NCBI RefSeq assembly: GCF_007991655.1
Contig: NZ_BJYT01000016.1
Location: 32,889 to 96,888, forward strand
Reading direction: 5' to 3'
Length of the DNA: 64,000 nucleotides
Origin: Segetibacter aerophilus
Lineage (GTDB): Bacteria; Bacteroidota; Bacteroidia; Chitinophagales; Chitinophagaceae
This document shows, piece after piece, positions 25,575 to 33,264 of this stretch (position 1 is its first letter; every line of letters starts with the position of its first letter). A program made the position numbers and the translations under genes. The notes below the pieces were generated by a model. The model had not been told where the DNA came from. It ran no database searches and was given only the letters and a program-made list of their open reading frames with translations.

Positions 25575-27167
25575 ATGCATTATAAGAGAATGTACCTGTT
25601 CGATGACAATTCAGAGCTGGACAGGTTGATAGAAGAAAACTGTGAAGGAAACCTTAGGATTAAAAAGGTTAAGTTCAAGTTTATAATAAGCAAAGGACTT
25701 ACGGTTAAAGCTCACCACAAAAAACAGTATGAGCAGAGTGGATTTGGACTACGTATTCAAGCTGGTCCTGGCGCATTAGCAAATGATCCAAACGCAAATA
25801 TTGGTACTCTTCAATATCTTTTTGGCGGTTCGACCAAGCAAATCACCGAAATTATTAATCAGCTAAAAAGCTGGGGCATTATTTATGTCTTTAAGGAAGC
25901 TGTCAGAGGAGAATCTTCACGAAAGTATAAGTTTACCCCACACTACGAAGGCCAGGACATGACCATGAGATGGTTCTCACGGAAGGATGCAAAGTTCATT
26001 GAAAAGTGGCATAACCTCTGGCAGGAGAGACTAAAAGACCCTCTTTACCAAAGGACCCAGGACATTTTGGACGACAACATAAAGCTTAGCGACGAAGGAT
26101 TGGAATTTTTGAAAAACAAATACCAGGGACATAAGGGAGTCTCAGACTTGGTGGAAGCGTACAGGCTCGGCTGCGTAAGGGACAACTGGATACATTTGAA
26201 TGAGATTCTAAAAGGTATTCTCATAAAAGATGAGGACATTGTTCTCTTTCAGTTTCTATTGATGAACGCTCAAGTTTATCCAAGAAAGAAGACCAAAAGG
26301 TTGTTTCATACCTTCTGCAACCTAAAAAGATGTTATCGAAAATTTATACTACTGGATGGAAGGCCGTTATTAGAAACTGATATTTCCAATAGCCAGCCAA
26401 CTTTCTCAGTGGCTTTAATCAACAGTTATTTAAAGGAGAAAAAACCACAGCTTTATGGCAAGCACGACATGAGGGTTTATGAGAAGCATTGCAGAGAAGG
26501 GAACTTTTATGAGGTAATTGCTGGAAAGGCTGGTGTTGATATTACAGATGGTGAACAGCGTGATCAGTTTAAAGAAGATTTTTATAAGCAGATATTCTTT
26601 GCTGTTAACTCAGGCCGTTCAACTCCCATAATGGAAGCCTTTACACAGCTGTTTCCGACTGCTGCAAGAGCCATTTCTGGATTAAAGAAAGGGAACTATA
26701 AAAGGTTTGCACTGGAGTTACAAGGGTTGGAAGCTGAGCTAATGGTTTACACAGTATATAAGCAGCTTTTGGATGAGGGGCACGTTGTTTTACCGTTGCA
26801 TGATGCCATCTACAGCAACAACGAGGAGACTAAGCAAAGGGCAGAGGAATTAATCAAGCTCCAGTTCCAGGTTAAGCACGGAATGCAGGTAGCTGTTAAA
26901 AACAAAAAAAATGATGGCATGGGAACAAGCGTGTGTAAAGCTACCGTTGGAACAGGAGAGGCTGCTAACGAAGTATTTCAACAACAACCTTTAACTGTGA
27001 TAGAATCTCGGCAAGAAGTTTCATCGGTTGCAGTTAATGAAACGCCAATCAACTTGGAAGCAATGGTTGATGGACAATCTCTGACTCCAGATCAATTGGC
27101 AAAAGTGGTAGCTTTTATACGAAAGGAAGTCATAAACGGAAAAACGGATATAAAGAACGCTGCCTAA
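25575..27167 (+). CDS. Family A DNA polymerase-like replication protein
   Basis: 530 residues. The C-terminal half shows a divergent single-subunit polymerase palm: motif A-like ETDISNSQPTF (Asp269), a helix with ALELQGLEAELM (Gln383-Gly384) matching the segment after motif B, and motif C-like LPLHDAIYS (His409-Asp410, compare VHDE). The N-terminal 250 residues contain a possible HTH (IGTLQYLFGGSTKQITEIIN). It probably replicates the element or a circular form of it (inference). The tail after about 450 looks disordered. An unrelated plasmid replication family is the alternative. Confidence 0.6.
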   Translation: MHYKRMYLFDDNSELDRLIEENCEGNLRIKKVKFKFIISKGLTVKAHHKKQYEQSGFGLRIQAGPGALANDPNANIGTLQYLFGGSTKQITEIINQLKSWGIIYVFKEAVRGESSRKYKFTPHYEGQDMTMRWFSRKDAKFIEKWHNLWQERLKDPLYQRTQDILDDNIKLSDEGLEFLKNKYQGHKGVSDLVEAYRLGCVRDNWIHLNEILKGILIKDEDIVLFQFLLMNAQVYPRKKTKRLFHTFCNLKRCYRKFILLDGRPLLETDISNSQPTFSVALINSYLKEKKPQLYGKHDMRVYEKHCREGNFYEVIAGKAGVDITDGEQRDQFKEDFYKQIFFAVNSGRSTPIMEAFTQLFPTAARAISGLKKGNYKRFALELQGLEAELMVYTVYKQLLDEGHVVLPLHDAIYSNNEETKQRAEELIKLQFQVKHGMQVAVKNKKNDGMGTSVCKATVGTGEAANEVFQQQPLTVIESRQEVSSVAVNETPINLEAMVDGQSLTPDQLAKVVAFIRKEVINGKTDIKNAA

Positions 27168-27189
27168 AAGCGTTTAATGTAATATTATT

Positions 27190-27220
27190 AAAGCCTGGAG
27201 TTCAATCCAGGCTTTATCAT
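27190..27220 (+). terminator. Terminator after the polymerase-like gene
   Basis: AAAGCCTGGA pairs perfectly with TCCAGGCTTT around a 6-base loop. The T run is short (TTTATCATTT), so it may act in both directions between convergent genes. Confidence 0.65.
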
Positions 27221-27267
27221 TTCAGGATAGTAGCAGTGCGACTTCTTGCATTAGCAAATGGCTTCTT

Positions 27268-27798
27268 TTACGCAACCAGTTTCTCCTGGCACATTTGAAC
27301 CACTCTTCTCTCTTCCACCTTTCTCAATCTGGCTTGTCTCTGCTTTTCTTTTGTCTCTGCTTTATGTGCTAATCCGTCCGTTCCCACACCACCTCTGGTC
27401 ATGTTAGTTAACTCAGCTCCTGCATCCCTGAACCCTTTGATATATGCTCTTTCAGCGTCACAGGCATCTGACTTGGTTTGAATACCATCTTCGATGACGA
27501 CCATGATTAGTTTATGTCCATTTGTCAGTATCTCATTGACCCATTTATCCTTATTGCTTTTTCTCTTTCCAGCGTCCACAACATGCCTGATATATCTTAG
27601 GTTTAGCTTCATACTGGTGTACCCTACATATCGTATGTTTGTTGGTGCGTCACTTGACACCAGGACATAAATTAAATAAGGGTTTTCATAGGGGAAAGAA
27701 TGGTTTTCTGCTTCTTTCTGCATCAGGCTGCGCTTATACCAGCCTTTTTGGTTTCTGCCAGGATAGCGAGGGTTTTTGGTTTGAGTTGTATTCGTCAT
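27268..27798 (-). CDS. GIY-YIG nuclease-family protein
   Basis: 176 residues from the ATG at 27798 (a TTG 28 codons earlier adds no domain). The motif IYVLVSSDAPTNIRYVGYTS, followed by RYIRHV, and Glu in CDAERAYIKGF fit a GIY-YIG nuclease domain. NMTRGGVGTDGLAHKAETKE then adds a NUMOD3-like DNA-binding tail. Homing endonucleases and Seg-type proteins share this form. It lies opposite the polymerase-like gene. The target is unknown. Confidence 0.75.
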   Translation of the reverse strand: MTNTTQTKNPRYPGRNQKGWYKRSLMQKEAENHSFPYENPYLIYVLVSSDAPTNIRYVGYTSMKLNLRYIRHVVDAGKRKSNKDKWVNEILTNGHKLIMVVIEDGIQTKSDACDAERAYIKGFRDAGAELTNMTRGGVGTDGLAHKAETKEKQRQARLRKVEERRVVQMCQEKLVA

Positions 27799-28045
27799 AA
27801 CTATTTTAGATAAATAGTCATGGTCGGGAGCAGAAGTTCTAAAATTCGAAAAGCGACTGTAATCCTTACTTAACAACAGCAACAGCTTCTTCCAGAAAAA
27901 AAATTATTTATTTTTTTGTAAATCCTTTGTAATACTATAGTGGAATCCTATTATTATCACAGTTACAACGAAGAGATACAGGATTTGAAGAGGTGGCCAC
28001 CATTAATCTAAGTGAATCGGGAATTGTGCAAAAAATTAATATACT

Positions 28046-28930
28046 ATGAAAAGGAAAACCAGTGGAACGGACACTTCAAAACCGATAAGTTTTAGGCAGC
28101 TTAGAAGAAAGCTGGAACAACAAGAAAACTATGAATTAAACGGAATAATCTTCTCTTTACAAAGGAGTAAAGGTGGCAAAGATGCAATTAGATTTAAAGC
28201 CGTTGGGACCAGTGATCTTGGTGTATTTGCTTGTGATCAGTGGCTAATAAAAGGAGTTTTACGAAAGGAGAACATAAAAGGTAAAGAGCATAACGTGCAT
28301 CATTACACAGCTGAAGATCTTTTTGAGATGTCAGAAGGCCGTCAGGTATTTCACTCAGGATTAGCTTTCACTGAGAACTACATAATTGATGATGAATCGG
28401 AAAAAGTAACGCTGGAGTCCCCAATGTCCCTACTTGAAATATTAAGCTATGGAATCGATGACTTTGACGATGCTTTAGTTGACGATGAATTTATTCGGAA
28501 AAGCCAGTTGGATGAGATAAAGAAAGTTAACTACTGTAACAAGCACGGGTTGAAGTTTTCTTTTCAAGCTGTCCCATTAGCCTCAATCCGAGTAGCTGCG
28601 AGCGATTTAAATATGGGTAGCGTTATTAGTATTGGAATGTACCTCAAATTAGTCAAACGTGGAATTGACACGATGGGAGAAGGAATTTTTATTGACTTGT
28701 TATCAAAAGGAGAAGCCATTTATATCAACGACGTTTTTTTTATTCCTGCCATAAGTGACCTACACAACGATGAGGAAAACATATTAGATAAAGAGTTAGT
28801 CATACAAGTTGGAGATGAACACGGCTTGATAGTAGAAAAAAAGTTAGGTATTGATATAGTTTCTACAACCGATCTATTAAAAGCTGCTTTAAACATGAAG
28901 AATTTCGCTGAGACTCCTATTCTAAATTAA
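28046..28930 (+). CDS. Soluble protein of unknown function
   Basis: 294 residues, not recognised. It has an N-terminal charged helix (FRQLRRKLEQQENYELNGII), a central acidic stretch (SYGIDDFDDALVDDEFIRK) and a C-terminal beta-rich part. It is divergent from the GIY-YIG gene and followed by a structured spacer and another unknown gene. Confidence 0.55.
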   Translation: MKRKTSGTDTSKPISFRQLRRKLEQQENYELNGIIFSLQRSKGGKDAIRFKAVGTSDLGVFACDQWLIKGVLRKENIKGKEHNVHHYTAEDLFEMSEGRQVFHSGLAFTENYIIDDESEKVTLESPMSLLEILSYGIDDFDDALVDDEFIRKSQLDEIKKVNYCNKHGLKFSFQAVPLASIRVAASDLNMGSVISIGMYLKLVKRGIDTMGEGIFIDLLSKGEAIYINDVFFIPAISDLHNDEENILDKELVIQVGDEHGLIVEKKLGIDIVSTTDLLKAALNMKNFAETPILN

Positions 28931-28938
28931 AATTACAA

Positions 28939-28993
28939 GGGTAGGATAATTTAAAATGGCTGTGATAGCAGATACAATCACAGCCACCCTACC
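28939..28993 (+). other. Nested hairpin between two unknown genes
   Basis: TGGCTGTGAT (28957) pairs perfectly with ATCACAGCCA (28977). Outside it GGTAGG (28940) pairs with CCTACC (28988). No T run follows, so it could be an RNA regulator, a processing site or a DNA-binding site. Confidence 0.5.
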
Positions 28994-29059
28994 AATTCTA
29001 AATTCACAAATAAAAGAAGATCCAACAGGCATAGCCATGTTTGGAACAAAAACAATCCT

Positions 29060-29881
29060 ATGAAAGATTTACAACAAACAACAACAGAAGGAACAGTCGT
29101 GGCAGATGATACTACGCAAGAGGAAATAAAGGCAACTGCAACAGTCCCAGAAGAAAAGCGTCACCAGGACAACGAGGACCAACAGTATATTGATTACCTG
29201 ATTGGCGAATCGGAAAGGGAAGAGCAGGTAATCGAAGATTATTATCAGACCTTTAGTGAGGAAGCTTTGGCCCAGGAAAATGGCTTAATTGATTACGGCT
29301 ATTATGATGAGCCGATTGAACAAGATCAGGTTTATTCCACCTATTGGTGCAGCCTAAATGGTACACATGAAGTTTTGGACCAACGGAATGAAGCACAGAA
29401 AAGGACCATCGGAATTGCGATAAACGTTGAGACGATGAATGGTTTTCTTTTTAAAAACAGTAAAACGTATCAAAATGAAATCGAAGTTGAGACTTATTTG
29501 AATGGCAGAAAGCTGGTGACCCGTATCTCACTGAACAAGTACAATGAATTATGCAGGGTAGGGCTTAACACAATAGACATTTGGTCGTTTTTTCAGTTAT
29601 TCTATGACCAAGGTTCAATCGCAGTTGATAACCTACATTTTAGTCAATGCCCTAATACTTCCAGTCTTAACTATCTGAGCGAAGATGAAGAGAAAGTGGT
29701 ATATGTGGAGAATATCGAGATTTGGAATGACAGCATTTACGACTGCATAACCGTTCCCTGCACGACTTACTTCAATCACCCCACACAGTTTCTGGAGTTT
29801 ACTGAGCATCAGTTCTTTGAGGAATACAACAAGAACATTCCTTTTGCTTCGCTGATATTTGGAGAATCAATGGCAGCCTAA
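29060..29881 (+). CDS. Acidic protein of unknown function
   Basis: 273 residues. The first 85 are highly acidic and Gln/Thr-rich (EEIKATATVPEEKRHQDNED), then a folded domain (RTIGIAINVETMNGFLFKN, WSFFQLFYDQGSIAVDNLHF). The acidic N-terminus could mimic DNA, as in some anti-defence proteins, but nothing specific supports this. It is the last gene of the element. Confidence 0.55.
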   Translation: MKDLQQTTTEGTVVADDTTQEEIKATATVPEEKRHQDNEDQQYIDYLIGESEREEQVIEDYYQTFSEEALAQENGLIDYGYYDEPIEQDQVYSTYWCSLNGTHEVLDQRNEAQKRTIGIAINVETMNGFLFKNSKTYQNEIEVETYLNGRKLVTRISLNKYNELCRVGLNTIDIWSFFQLFYDQGSIAVDNLHFSQCPNTSSLNYLSEDEEKVVYVENIEIWNDSIYDCITVPCTTYFNHPTQFLEFTEHQFFEEYNKNIPFASLIFGESMAA

Positions 29882-29892
29882 AGAGTGTTAAA

Positions 29893-29940
29893 TGAAGAAG
29901 AAAGCTTTGTATTGTTATTAGGCTTTCTTCTTCATTTTTT
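29893..29940 (+). terminator. Strong terminator closing the element's last gene
   Basis: A perfect 13-bp stem (TGAAGAAGAAAGC with GCTTTCTTCTTCA) and a six-T run. Confidence 0.9.
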
Positions 29941-30058
29941 ACCTCTTTAAAATTTCAAAGACTACCCAATTATCTTGTTACCTGGTGCATTTACATTTTT
30001 CGCCCAGATGATAGAATTGACAGGTTGGTGAACGTTCTAAACAAAAAACATTCTACAT

Positions 30059-30089
30059 TTAGGTACAATTTATTAAAACTTAGGTACAA
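30059..30089 (+). repeat. Right pair of putative integrase arm sites (TTAGGTACAA x2)
   Basis: TTAGGTACAA at 30059-30068 and 30080-30089, with the same 21-base spacing and orientation as the left pair at 7041 and 7062. The pair ends 84 bases before the attR core. Confidence 0.7.
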
Positions 30090-30131
30090 TTTTAAAACCG
30101 AGGAAGTTTTGCTTCAAGATGTTCTAAAACT

Positions 30132-30167
30132 AAAAAAGCCCTGAAAGCTAATGCTATCAAGGCTTTT
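30132..30167 (-). terminator. Element-supplied terminator downstream of tRNA-Leu
   Basis: On the minus strand AAAGCCTTGA pairs with TCAGGGCTTT (one G-T pair) and a T run follows. It lies inside the element just after the tRNA 3' end, replacing the terminator left behind at 6712-6755. Confidence 0.75.
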
Positions 30168-30172
30168 AAGAA

Positions 30173-30227
30173 AAGTGCCCAAGACTGGATTCGAACCAGC
30201 ACATCCTTGCGAACGCTGCGACCTGAA
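30173..30227. repeat. Right attachment site (attR)
   Basis: A 55-base identical copy of 6759-6813, lying within the 3' part of the intact tRNA-Leu gene. Confidence 0.95.
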
Positions 30228-30259
30228 CACAGTGCGTCTACCAATTTCGCCACTTGGGC
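30176..30259 (-). tRNA. tRNA-Leu (anticodon CAG), element insertion site
   Basis: 84 bases on the minus strand. The acceptor GCCCAAG pairs with CTTGGGC. The anticodon stem CTGTG/CGCAG holds the loop TTCAGGT with anticodon CAG. There is a long variable arm typical of Leu, a T loop TTCGAAT and discriminator A. CCA is not encoded. The gene is intact because the element brought its own copy of the 3' part. Confidence 0.95.
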
Positions 30260-30445
30260 ATTAAGGAAAGAGCTTGTCTGGTATCTTGTACTTATACTAC
30301 GTTAGATATCCGGTTCCAAAAATAGTCTTATTTGCTATTCGAAGAATATTCAGGATATGAATCCGCCCTAGTTTAAAGAAAAATAAGAGACTTTTCCTAA
30401 AACGCTAAAATAGTAAGTAGTAAATCTCGCTTGCTCTTAACCTCG

Positions 30446-31852
30446 TTACTCTTGTTCGAAAGCTTCTTGCTGTTTTTTGTTTTTCTTGAACCAGAAATAC
30501 ATTGGAACCCCTGTTAGCATTAGCACTACCCCGATTGCTGCTTCGCGGGGGCGAGCGAAAATGGTATTGATAAAAAGGGCTGCACAGAACAAAATAACTA
30601 TCGCCGGAACAGCAGGGTAACCCCAAACTTTATATGGCCGGGGAGTGTCAGGCATTTTTTTACGAAGTATAAAAACGCCTAAGGTAGTTGCACCATAATA
30701 AATAAAAACCGCGAAAATGATCATGTCTGTCAACTGGTCAAACGTTCCTGAAAGTATTAGCAGGCATGCCCAGACACATTGATATAGGAGGGAATTAGCA
30801 GGGGCTTTTGCGTTGTTCAATCTAGCCACACTGGGAAAGAAAAGTTCTTCTCTCGCCATCGCAAAGTAAGTCCTGCTACTGGAGAGAATAGTTGCATTGG
30901 TGCAGCCCAAGGTCGTAACAAGAATAAGAACTGAAATGAATAAAGCGCCGTTTTGTCCCCAAAAGGTCCTTACTGCTTCGATTGCTGCAATCTGGTTTCC
31001 GCCTTTATAAATTTGCTCAAGGGCTGGAATTGAAAGCAGCGAAAGATAGGTCGCGTTGACAAGCATGTATAAGCCGATGATGATAAAGACTCCTATTGTA
31101 ATTCCTTTTGGAATGTTTCGTTTTGCATCTTTGATTTCACCCCCTACGTACCCTACCGACGCCCAACCCTGGTAACCCCAGAAGGCGGCTAACATGGCAG
31201 TAAAAACTGCGCTAAAAGTTACCGGTGCATTATTAGCGGTTTTCATGTCAAAGGCCTGGCTAATATTAGAATGGCCTGTAGAAAGGCCTGCACCTATAAT
31301 TAAAAATATTCCTCCGAAGACTAATATCAATATTGCGCTGCTAACCCATGTGCCGGTTTTTATTCCCCTCGCATTGACAAGCGTCAGCAAAATGATTAAA
31401 ATTATGGCGGTGAGTTTTACATTAAAATCTGCAAAAGGGTAGAAGATTCCTCCAATATTAAAATCGGGCATGGAAAGTAAAGGCGGGAATGGGAAAATAC
31501 TATTGAAAGATTGGGCAAATACATACGCTAATGACGAAATGCCTGCCGTTTGAATAACAGCAAAGAGTGACCAACCAAAAATAAAAGCAAAAAACTTGTT
31601 GTAAATTTTTTTGTAGTAAGCGTACTCGCCACCTGTGTCTGCAAGTAGTCCGGCTACTTCTGCGTTGCTTAGTGCTCCAAACAGTGTAATAATTCCACCT
31701 AACATCCAGCAAATTAATACCCAACCCGAGGAGTGGAGTTCTGCTGCCATTGGCGCCACTTTTTTGTAAACACCCGAGCCAATGATGTTTCCTATAACAA
31801 CCACAATCACCATTCTTATTCCCAGAGATCTATTAAGCTGATTTGCGCCCAT
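30446..31852 (-). CDS. APC-superfamily amino acid permease
   Basis: 468 residues, about 12 hydrophobic helices. The first helix carries the family glycine motif (IGNIIGSGVYKKVAP), and WAYQGWASVGYVGGEIKDAK-type sequence (FWGYQGWASVGYVGGEIK) marks helix 6 and the loop after it, as in LAT/AdiC-like transporters. It should move amino acids across the inner membrane; the substrate is not predictable. It ends 187 bases from the tRNA-Leu gene and is transcribed alone. Confidence 0.92.
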   Translation of the reverse strand: MGANQLNRSLGIRMVIVVVIGNIIGSGVYKKVAPMAAELHSSGWVLICWMLGGIITLFGALSNAEVAGLLADTGGEYAYYKKIYNKFFAFIFGWSLFAVIQTAGISSLAYVFAQSFNSIFPFPPLLSMPDFNIGGIFYPFADFNVKLTAIILIILLTLVNARGIKTGTWVSSAILILVFGGIFLIIGAGLSTGHSNISQAFDMKTANNAPVTFSAVFTAMLAAFWGYQGWASVGYVGGEIKDAKRNIPKGITIGVFIIIGLYMLVNATYLSLLSIPALEQIYKGGNQIAAIEAVRTFWGQNGALFISVLILVTTLGCTNATILSSSRTYFAMAREELFFPSVARLNNAKAPANSLLYQCVWACLLILSGTFDQLTDMIIFAVFIYYGATTLGVFILRKKMPDTPRPYKVWGYPAVPAIVILFCAALFINTIFARPREAAIGVVLMLTGVPMYFWFKKNKKQQEAFEQE

Positions 31853-32102
31853 AAAGCCAGTTTAGTTATTATCCGAAATCTTAAAAGTTGTTAAAAATAA
31901 ATCGAAAGAGTAAAAATCAGTTAAAAGAATATTCTCACCAAATCATCTAAACAGTTGGGAATAATAGAATTACTAAAGTTAAAAGAAGTGCGTCGCAACA
32001 AAAGTAAAATCAGGGATACTATGCCCGGCTCCACAAATGCTTTTAAGAGTTTCTTCACTATTAATCCGAAAAGATTGGTAGGATTATTGCCATTGTGAGG
32101 GT

Positions 32103-32708
32103 ATGTACTACTACGGCAGAGATAAAAAACGAAGAGCGAAAAAAAGATTAAAGCAGGGCCTGGTTGCCCTTGCATTAGTAGGTATTATTGCTGTTTCTTA
32201 CTTTTTATTTAGCGGCACTAATACTGACGATTTAGCTGCAGTTGATCCTGTAGAAAATAGTTTACAGGCTCGTCGAATACTAGCAGGTAACAGACAACCG
32301 AATCCCGGTAAGGCAGATAACCACCCAGACCCGAAAAAGGTTGAAACCGGTAAAGAGGATTATCAAACAGCTATTATTCCTAAAGAGGAAAAAGGCAGCG
32401 ATTTTGCTACAAAGGACGACGGTAAAAAAGTTGATAGTGGTGAAGTAAGTTCTGAAGGAAAACATTTGGGATCTTTTTACGAGGTTAAGTCCGTTGCACA
32501 CTTTTACAGTAAGCCCGTTGAAAAGGCGCGTAGAAAAGAAGTAATTAACTACTGGAACCACTCCTATGCTTCTATTAAGCCAAAGGATGAAAAGAATGGC
32601 TTTATCTATGTGGAATTTAAGTATCCTTTAGGACAGACAACGAAAGGGTGGTTACGAAAAAAAGATCTTAAGCAGGTAAATACTGTTTACGGAAATAATA
32701 AAGATTAG
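32103..32708 (+). CDS. Membrane-anchored protein with SH3-like C-terminus
   Basis: 201 residues: a basic cytosolic start (RDKKRRAKKRLKQG), one membrane span (LVALALVGIIAVSYFLF), a long charged, probably disordered linker, and a C-terminal domain (FYEVKSVAHFYSKPVEKARR to GWLRKKDL) resembling bacterial SH3 folds. A cell-envelope role is likely; the exact function is unknown. It is followed by a terminator. Confidence 0.65.
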   Translation: MYYYGRDKKRRAKKRLKQGLVALALVGIIAVSYFLFSGTNTDDLAAVDPVENSLQARRILAGNRQPNPGKADNHPDPKKVETGKEDYQTAIIPKEEKGSDFATKDDGKKVDSGEVSSEGKHLGSFYEVKSVAHFYSKPVEKARRKEVINYWNHSYASIKPKDEKNGFIYVEFKYPLGQTTKGWLRKKDLKQVNTVYGNNKD

Positions 32709-32733
32709 TAGAATAATACGTACTACCTGGCTG

Positions 32734-32766
32734 ATGCCGCATCTTAAAAGGGTGTGGCATTTTTTT
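32734..32766 (+). terminator. Rho-independent terminator upstream of rnpB
   Basis: ATGCCGCA pairs with TGTGGCAT (one G-T pair), then TTTTTT. Confidence 0.8.
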
Positions 32767-32771
32767 ATTAA

Positions 32772-32791
32772 TTAATTTTCCGGAAAATTAA
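32772..32791. promoter_or_regulatory. 20-bp perfect palindrome abutting rnpB
   Basis: TTAATTTTCCGGAAAATTAA is self-complementary over its full length and ends five bases before the proposed RNase P RNA 5' end. Confidence 0.6.
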
Positions 32792-32796
32792 AGAAT

Positions 32797-33158
32797 ACTG
32801 CCAACCGAGCTATCGCCTCTGTAACAAGGGGAGGAAAGTCCGGACAGCAAAGAGCAACTTACCGGTGAATAGCCGGCTGCTTCAGAAATGAGGTAAGAGA
32901 CAGTGCCACAGAAAATAACTATCCGTTTGAATTCGGAAAAAGGTGAAAATGTGAGGTAAGAGCTTACAACGTTGTTAAGTAATTAACGATGTGGGTAAAC
33001 CTTAAGTGCTGAAATGCCATGTATAGGATTGGTTTGAGAGCTGCTCGTTCGATCTTCGCAAGAAGAACCATCCAGGGTAGGCAGAAGCAGGTGTTTAGTA
33101 ATAAGCATCGCAGATAAATGATAGCGTTGAAACAAAATCCGGCTTATGAGTTGGCAGT
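32797..33158 (+). ncRNA. rnpB: RNase P RNA (type A)
   Basis: The ribozyme that removes tRNA 5' leaders. The conserved core GAGGAAAGTCCGGACA is near 32830, the AGGGTAGG region near 33075, and the 3' partner ACAAAATCCGGCTTA near 33132. The ends CTGCCAAC and GTTGGCAG pair to form P1, which sets the limits within a few bases. Confidence 0.93.
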
Positions 33159-33201
33159 AATCTTAATTTTTTAGTTTGTTCGTTTTTAGCAGAAAAATTT
33201 A

Positions 33202-33246
33202 AATAACAAAAAACCCTGTTGCGCCGCAACAGGGTTTTTTGTTATT
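33202..33246. terminator. Bidirectional terminator between rnpB and hppA
   Basis: A 22-bp perfect inverted repeat with a one-base centre (ACCCTGTTGCG/CGCAACAGGGT core flanked by A and T runs). It serves both convergent transcripts. Confidence 0.95.
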
Positions 33247-33264
33247 GGGTGAATAGTTTCTGGA

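Larger units (their letters stand above)
6814..30227. mobile_element. tRNA-Leu-integrated element of about 23.4 kb with a tyrosine integrase and an integron-like cassette array
   Basis: The element lies between 55-bp direct repeats; the intact tRNA-Leu is at the right end and its 3' fragment at the left. The integrase gene is next to the left end, pointing inward. Modules from left to right: integrase; winged-helix regulator; small unknown operon; attC-bounded cassettes (about 10.7-18.5 kb, decayed traces to about 21.6 kb); unknown secreted proteins; polymerase-like replication protein with a GIY-YIG nuclease; two unknown genes. No relaxase, type IV secretion, capsid or terminase gene was recognised, so transfer would need outside help if it still moves. 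Confidence 0.9.
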
